Translations under genes and position numbers: made by a program
NCBI GenBank assembly: GCA_019694475.1
Contig: JAIBBX010000005.1
Location: 97,545 to 161,544 of the forward strand
Direction of reading: 5' to 3'
Length of the DNA: 64,000 nt
From: Parachlamydiales bacterium
Lineage (GTDB): Bacteria; Chlamydiota; Chlamydiia; Chlamydiales; SM23-39
The notes under the pieces: model-generated
The model's database searches: none
What the model was told of the DNA's origin: nothing
The model's input: only the letters and a program-made list of their open reading frames with translations
Shown here: in pieces, positions 59,098 to 64,000 of the stretch
Numbering within the stretch: the stretch's first letter is position 1
Layout of the letters: each line of letters starts with the position of its first letter

Positions 59098-59710
59098 AAA
59101 TCCAGCTGACAGGAAGGCGGAAATAATTCAAGCAGCCAAAAAGCTATTTCTGCTTAAGGAGTATGAGAGTACGACGATGCAGGATGTGATGGATACCTTA
59201 GGGATTGCTAAGGGGACGATTTATCATTATTTCGATTCTAAAGAAGATCTGTTTGAGGCTGTTGTGATTGATATGGTCGATGGCCATCTTGTAGAAATCG
59301 AGGCTAAGCTGCAAAAGATCAAAGGGAATGCTTTGCAGAAGATTGAGAAGCTAATTGAACTCAGCAACATGGCTCAAGAGCATCCCAAACTTCTGGATCA
59401 GCTCCACCGGCCTGTGAATGCGGGCATGCATATTCGCATTTTGGTGGAAACTCTCATCAAATTGACTCCTGCATATGAGAAACTCATCCAGCAGGGCTGC
59501 GAAGAGGGGATTTTTCATACTGAGCACCCCAAAGAATGCGCAGAATTGATCCTTTCTGCCATTCAGTTCTTAACGGATACGGGGATTTATCCTTGGCCGA
59601 AGAAAGATTTAGAGCGAAGGATGAATGCATTTCCAAATTTGATCGAGCAGCAATTGAAAGCAGCGCCTTTTTCATTTGCATTCCTGAGAAAATTACACAG
59701 TCGGTCTTGA
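59081..59710 (+). CDS. TetR/AcrR-family transcriptional regulator
   Basis: 209 residues. The DNA-binding domain contains LLKEYESTTMQDVMDTLGIAKGTIYHYFDSKEDLFEAVV. The helical C-terminal domain is typical. It overlaps the monooxygenase gene and is the likely binder of the palindrome at 57858-57872, thus repressing its own operon. Confidence 0.92.
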   Translation: MKRIVKNPADRKAEIIQAAKKLFLLKEYESTTMQDVMDTLGIAKGTIYHYFDSKEDLFEAVVIDMVDGHLVEIEAKLQKIKGNALQKIEKLIELSNMAQEHPKLLDQLHRPVNAGMHIRILVETLIKLTPAYEKLIQQGCEEGIFHTEHPKECAELILSAIQFLTDTGIYPWPKKDLERRMNAFPNLIEQQLKAAPFSFAFLRKLHSRS

Positions 59711-59764
59711 CAAGTAAGAAAAATTGGTTTTGAATTGTTTTCAAATAATTTTTCAGGATGCCAT

Positions 59765-60832
59765 ATGATAAAACGCTCGCTCGCAATGCTTCTCGCACTC
59801 TCTGCAACAGCTCTTTTCGGAGCTCCAAATTGCAAACCTTGCCCTCAGGCTTGCGTGGAACGCGATCCATGCGATAACTCCATCTTCGAAGGAGCATATG
59901 CGACCGCCGATTTCATCTGGTGGAAGACGCATATTGGTTCTATGGATTATGCCCTATCAGGAATTAATGATGCCGGTACGAACGTTCCCAATTTTACCAA
60001 TGTAGGCAAAGGAACAGTTTTTCGACCCGATTTTGAATTCAAACCTGGTTTCAAGGTAGGTTTTGGTCTTGACTTTACCCATGATGGGTGGGATCTTTTT
60101 GCGGAATACACATGGCTGAATGGCGGCGAACACAAAAACTCTTTCACAGCTAAAGAAGGCGTAGGCGCTGCATCTTCATTCAATGTCGTAGGCCCGACTG
60201 GTATTGTCGAGATCATGTCAGTGCAAAGCGGTTCTTCTAAATGGAAGCAGAATTTCAATGTGATTGATTTGATGCTAGGAAAAAGCATCCCGGTCTGCCG
60301 TTATTTGACGCTGAAACCTTCTTTTGGTTTAAAGACGGCATGGATTCATGAAAAATTCATCATTGACTATCTGCCAACTACTGTTCAATTCGCATCCAGC
60401 GGGAGACTTTCTGCTCAGCAGAAAAGGTTCCAGAATATGTGGGGGATTGGAGCTCGATTTGGGCTTGATGGCGTATGGCGTTTTACGAGGAATTGGGGAA
60501 TATTTGGAAATCTAGATGCTACGGCTCTCTGGAGCGATTTCCACTTAAAAGCTAAAACAACGACTCTCACGGAGGTTATTCCAGGCGTTCCTCCAGCTAT
60601 AGCAACCACGAATTTGAATAATGCTTTTTCCATCCAACAAATTATGGCTGTGATTGAAACGGGCATCGGCCTGACCTTCATGACCTGCTTTTGCGACGAT
60701 CAATATCAATTCTTATTCCGAGCTGGCTGGGAAGAGCAAGTATGGTTGAATTTCAACCACTTTGTCGAGAACATTAAATCGGGCGATTTGTCGCTGCATG
60801 GTCTGACGCTCAGAACCGAGTTGGTTTTTTAA
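59765..60832 (+). CDS. MOMP-like/Lpg1974-type outer-membrane protein
   Basis: 355 residues. The signal peptide MIKRSLAMLLALSATALFGA is followed by a cysteine-rich start (CKPCPQACVERDPC) and then DFIWWKTHIGSMDYALSG, a segment typical of this pore-forming family in Legionella and environmental chlamydiae. Beta strands alternate to the end, which is the barrel-insertion signal LRTELVF. The cysteines may crosslink the envelope as in chlamydial MOMP (inference). AGGATG is the ribosome site; a short hairpin follows at 60834-60858. Confidence 0.85.
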   Translation: MIKRSLAMLLALSATALFGAPNCKPCPQACVERDPCDNSIFEGAYATADFIWWKTHIGSMDYALSGINDAGTNVPNFTNVGKGTVFRPDFEFKPGFKVGFGLDFTHDGWDLFAEYTWLNGGEHKNSFTAKEGVGAASSFNVVGPTGIVEIMSVQSGSSKWKQNFNVIDLMLGKSIPVCRYLTLKPSFGLKTAWIHEKFIIDYLPTTVQFASSGRLSAQQKRFQNMWGIGARFGLDGVWRFTRNWGIFGNLDATALWSDFHLKAKTTTLTEVIPGVPPAIATTNLNNAFSIQQIMAVIETGIGLTFMTCFCDDQYQFLFRAGWEEQVWLNFNHFVENIKSGDLSLHGLTLRTELVF

Positions 60833-60833
60833 T

Positions 60834-60858
60834 AACTCCTTCCTCAAAGGAAGGAGTT
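60834..60858 (+). terminator. Hairpin after the MOMP-like gene
   Basis: AACTCCTTCCT/AGGAAGGAGTT with a 3-nt loop directly after the stop codon. There is no strong T-run, so its activity as a terminator is uncertain. Confidence 0.55.
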
Positions 60859-60866
60859 CTAAATTC

Positions 60867-61255
60867 TTACGGTCTAAATAGGAATTTTAGTAGTCCAAGC
60901 GAAGCATCTTTTGATGGATACATCTGATCTTGTCTGCAGTTCACATGAACTGGATTGAAAGTACGGATTTTACTTTCAAGATCTATGTATGATCGAGAAT
61001 CATCAGAAGTTGGGTCTGCTTTAATGACTGGATATCCGACAGTCCAGCTAAACAAAAGATGGTTCGGCGCTTCAAAGCAAAAAGCATCTCTATTTAGAGC
61101 GCGGCAATGCTGAAAGAATGCATCAGCTTTTTCAGCTGTTGAAAACAGGTATGCCCCAGTCCATTGTATTCAACGACGAATCTGGCTTTGAGCTTTTTTC
61201 CAAATTCGTATTCTTGTTTGGATTCCTGTGTATGTGATAAACAAAATCTAACCAT
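60867..61255 (-). pseudogene. Frameshifted relic of a small protein gene
   Basis: From the Met at 61255 one frame reads MVRFCLSHTQESKQEYEF and on to KARFVVEYNG; then coding potential shifts to another frame with GAYLFSTAEKADAFFQHCRA, DAFCFEAPNHLLFSWTVGYP and finally LGLLKFLFRP before a TAA at 60867. Together they would make a protein of about 127 residues with one frameshift near 61170. No family recognised. It is the only thing seen in the gap 60859-61273. Confidence 0.6.
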
Positions 61256-61273
61256 TTATGATCTGAGTGCAGC

Positions 61274-63733
61274 ATGTCTTTAATGAGAAAATTTATTCAA
61301 GTTTCCCTAACGATTACAGTTCAAGCTTTTGCGGGCAATGTAGCGATTCTCGGAGGGATAGATTTAACGGGCGCGCCCCCTTACGGAGCGCTTGTCTCCT
61401 CTTCAGGCGAGATGACTCCGCTCCCTTTGGGCGATGTGATGACGATTACAGGAATGATTCAAAGTGTATCGATGAATTCATCAGGAATTGGCCTGATTGG
61501 AGGGTATCAGCATGATTCAATAACCGGATTTACTCCTGCCTATGCAGCATTCGTTTCTCCAACAGGCGTGGTTACGCCTATTTCAATTACTGGGCTTCCA
61601 GCGATGCATGGAATTATCAATAGCGTCGCAATCAACAACTCTGGAAACGGCATTATTGGAGGGCGAGACACTACTGGACCCATCTATGCAGCCCTTGTTT
61701 CCTCATCTGGAAATTCGATTACGCCCCTGACATTTCCTCCCGTCGTGGGGTTGGGTGGGATCGTTAATAGCGTTGCGATCAATGAATCTGGAAATTGCCT
61801 CATTGGAGGAAAGACTTTATCCGGGTCGCAGCCCGCCTATGCAGCAACTGTTTCTTCAACAGGCGTGATGACCCCTCTTTCCCTGCCCGGTGGTATAGCT
61901 ACAGCTGGTCAAATCAATTCCGTTGCAATCAACTATTTTGGGAAAGGCTTGATTGGGGGACGGGATCAAACAGGATCTCAACCTGCTTACGTTGCGTTTG
62001 TCTTTTCGGACACTGTTGATCCTCTTACATTGACTGGAGGGATAGCTACGGCTGGTCAAATTACCTCTGTTTCAATCAACGGTTTTGGAAATGGGATTAT
62101 TGGAGGACAGGATTTAACCGGATTCCAACCTGCCTATGCAGCCCTAGTCTCTTCTTCAGGGGCTCTTGCTCCCCTCACTTTGACGGGCGGTATGACTACG
62201 AATGGAATCATCAATAGTGTTGCGATCAACGAATCTGGAAATGCCATAATCGGAGGACAGGATTTAACCGGATCTCAACCTGCCTATGCAGCCTTAGTCT
62301 CTTCTTCGGGAACTGTGACTCCTCTTGAGCTCGGAAGTCATTTGGCGACAAATGGAAACATCTTTAGTGTTGCAATCAACGAAGATGGGAACGGCATTAT
62401 TGGAGGACAGGATTTAACCGGATCTCAACCTGCCTACGCTGCTCTTTTCACCTCTTCTGGGACGGTGATTCCTCTCGCATTTACAGGAGGCATGGCTACG
62501 AATGGTTGGATCAATAGTGTTGCTTGGATGCAAACATCTATTTTCACGAGAATCCCTACTGCATCTTTGACAGGCAATAATTTAATTTTTGCGAATTATA
62601 TCAACGAATTTGCATCTGAAAATGCGTTTTATTTCATTCCTTCGGAGTTAGATGGGACGCTGAATGCTGCGCTGCAAAGTGCAGCTCCTACACGCAATGG
62701 GATATCGATCTACACTGCAAGCAACAATTTATTTTTTCTGTCGATGGGTTTTGCAAATCACATAAGAAATCAGCAAACTGAACAGTTAAGCAACTCTATT
62801 ACTGTTGCTGATAACGGGGTTCCTTATGATGAGCTATTGACTTCTCTCTGTTTGCCAAAAACTGCAAACTCGTCAGATAACCCCTTTTCCATCTGGTTCC
62901 AAGCAATCGGTGCTTGGGCGCACCAAAAATCGCAGGACCAAACAGTCGGATTCGATCCAGCAACAGGCGGCGTGGTCTTGGCTTGCGATCGGTTAATTAC
63001 GCCAAAGTTGCGAATAGGCGGTGGAGCATCATATCTGTTTACACATATTCACGAAAAAGAAGGCCAGGGACATGTAGATTTGAATCAGGAAGAAGCGTTC
63101 ATCTACAGCTCTTGGGATAATCAAAAATTCTATTTCGATCTGCTTGTTATGGGTGGAGCTGTGCAAATCGATCAGGTGCGGAAAACAAAAATGACCAGTT
63201 TTTCATTCCACTCGTCTTCGGATCCGAATGGATGGCAATTGCTTTCTCATTTGGAATTAGGCTTTAAAGCAAATCTATTCAATCGATGCAAAACAAGTCG
63301 ATTCTATATCAATCCTTTTGCGATGCTCGATTGGGCAAATGCTTGGCAAGAGAGTTTTAAAGAAAAGGGCGATAGTCCTTTTAATGCCGCCCAAAAATCC
63401 CAATACGGATCGCTTCTTCGCACAGAGACTGGATTGCGTTTCTATCAAATCCTCTTTTTCGATTCATGGAATTTTAGCATCCAAGAAAAAATAAGTTACG
63501 TAAATACGCAATCATTCAATTCAGGCAGAATCAACGCATTCCTTGTTGGTTCGCCTGGATCATTTACAGTTGAAACGCTATCATCCGCCCAAAATTTAGG
63601 TTTGGCCCAACTCGCGATGAGTTTTGATCCGGAAAATGCTTCTTATCCCAAGACCACTTTTTTTTATCAGGGGGAGTTTGGCGAGCGGTATTATTCTAAT
63701 CAATTCAATATAGAGTTAGCTTGGCAATTTTAG
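61274..63733 (+). CDS. Autotransporter with beta-propeller-like repeat passenger, paralog 2
   Basis: 819 residues. After a signal peptide (MSLMRKFIQVSLTITVQAFA) come about eight repeats of roughly 50 residues with SVAINESGNxIIGGQDLTG and SQPAYAALVSSSG; three are nearly identical in DNA (GGAGGACAGGATTTAACCGG at 62102, 62252 and 62402, a 150-bp period). The linker NNLIFANYINEFASENAFYF and the barrel (residues about 550-819, final WQF) match the paralog at 42836-45265. The near-identical repeats could allow copy-number variation of the passenger. Confidence 0.86.
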   Translation: MSLMRKFIQVSLTITVQAFAGNVAILGGIDLTGAPPYGALVSSSGEMTPLPLGDVMTITGMIQSVSMNSSGIGLIGGYQHDSITGFTPAYAAFVSPTGVVTPISITGLPAMHGIINSVAINNSGNGIIGGRDTTGPIYAALVSSSGNSITPLTFPPVVGLGGIVNSVAINESGNCLIGGKTLSGSQPAYAATVSSTGVMTPLSLPGGIATAGQINSVAINYFGKGLIGGRDQTGSQPAYVAFVFSDTVDPLTLTGGIATAGQITSVSINGFGNGIIGGQDLTGFQPAYAALVSSSGALAPLTLTGGMTTNGIINSVAINESGNAIIGGQDLTGSQPAYAALVSSSGTVTPLELGSHLATNGNIFSVAINEDGNGIIGGQDLTGSQPAYAALFTSSGTVIPLAFTGGMATNGWINSVAWMQTSIFTRIPTASLTGNNLIFANYINEFASENAFYFIPSELDGTLNAALQSAAPTRNGISIYTASNNLFFLSMGFANHIRNQQTEQLSNSITVADNGVPYDELLTSLCLPKTANSSDNPFSIWFQAIGAWAHQKSQDQTVGFDPATGGVVLACDRLITPKLRIGGGASYLFTHIHEKEGQGHVDLNQEEAFIYSSWDNQKFYFDLLVMGGAVQIDQVRKTKMTSFSFHSSSDPNGWQLLSHLELGFKANLFNRCKTSRFYINPFAMLDWANAWQESFKEKGDSPFNAAQKSQYGSLLRTETGLRFYQILFFDSWNFSIQEKISYVNTQSFNSGRINAFLVGSPGSFTVETLSSAQNLGLAQLAMSFDPENASYPKTTFFYQGEFGERYYSNQFNIELAWQF

Positions 63734-63936
63734 CATCTTAGAGCTTGATCGGACGAATTTACTGGGGACGGTTTATGATTGGGTAATGGTTCCAAGCATA
63801 TGGAATGAGTCAACATGCTGATGGGGCTGATCAGCACGAAACCGTATATTAGGAATCATATATTGCAGCAAGCTTGGGGCAACCTGGATTTGTTTCTTGG
63901 CGGGCACTACGCTTCGCTTTGTGTCCCGTCCCGAAA

Positions 63937-63990
63937 CCCGGTCTCGGTCGGTTTTTCGAAACGAAAAACATCGCCCTCGACTTCAAATCC
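63937..63990. repeat. Fragment of the 181-bp repeat unit at the window edge
   Basis: GGTCTCGGTCGGTTTTTCGA and the following AAAACATCGCCCTC match 5323-5362 and the second unit closely. The flanking bases differ from the ssrA copies and run off the window. The rest of the gap 63734-63936 shows no gene I can support. Confidence 0.65.
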
Positions 63991-64000
63991 GGACGGAATG

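Overview
The window looks like chromosomal DNA of an environmental chlamydia (order Parachlamydiales in the broad sense; a Simkania- or Waddlia-like relative is my best guess, by inference). The supports are an ileS gene near a lepB gene that encodes an unusually large signal peptidase I (the ileS-lepB neighbourhood is also seen in Chlamydia), a cysteine-bearing MOMP-like/Lpg1974-type outer-membrane protein, two large related autotransporters, Pro/Gln-rich effector-like proteins, and many short proteins with no recognisable relatives outside such genomes. No rRNA or tRNA gene was found; the only RNA gene is tmRNA (ssrA), on the minus strand at 5626-6000.

Layout. 0-6 kb is a repeat-rich accessory stretch: a truncated cupin gene, an HI0933-type flavoprotein, a VanX-like dipeptidase, a PhnA/YjdM zinc-ribbon protein and a DUF1016/PD-(D/E)XK nuclease. 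The nuclease lies between ssrA and a displaced copy of the ssrA 3' end, next to two tandem 181-bp hairpin-rich units that stop exactly at the tmRNA terminus. 6-20 kb is the housekeeping core: ileS, a histidine phosphatase, a VKOR-like membrane protein, lepB, pncB-pncA (NAD salvage), an MFS exporter preceded by a 45-residue DUF3096 protein, and a metallo-hydrolase. 20-29 kb has a 682-aa Pro/Gln-repeat effector candidate, a methyltransferase/EamA pair, and a complete bo-type quinol oxidase (cyoABCD, with cyoE divergent). 29-47 kb is a patchwork of small enzymes (hydrolases, GNAT, VOC, EVE, ABC exporter) controlled by MerR, TetR and MarR regulators whose promoters and operators can be read in the DNA. 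47-51 kb is a CDP-hexose/glycosyltransferase cluster. 51-56.5 kb is a two-partner secretion pair (TpsB then TpsA). 57-64 kb holds a secreted-looking TylF-type methyltransferase, a TetR-controlled flavin monooxygenase, the MOMP-like porin, a frameshifted relic and a second autotransporter.

Themes. (1) Surface biology: TpsA/TpsB, two paralogous beta-propeller-like autotransporters, the MOMP-like porin, a small barrel protein and a sugar-nucleotide cluster together suggest investment in the outer envelope. (2) Chemical-stress responses: four regulator modules (MerR-TipAS, MarR, two TetR) carry dyads inside or next to their promoters, and one MerR-type operator recurs in front of a hydrolase gene about 5 kb away. 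(3) Genome plasticity: a 169-bp palindromic MITE-like element with a fragment 27 kb away, a repeat family built from a terminator hairpin plus the tmRNA 3' end, a decayed duplicate of marR, an in-frame stop splitting a fused deoxyribosyltransferase/GrpB frame, and long near-identical repeats inside surface genes.
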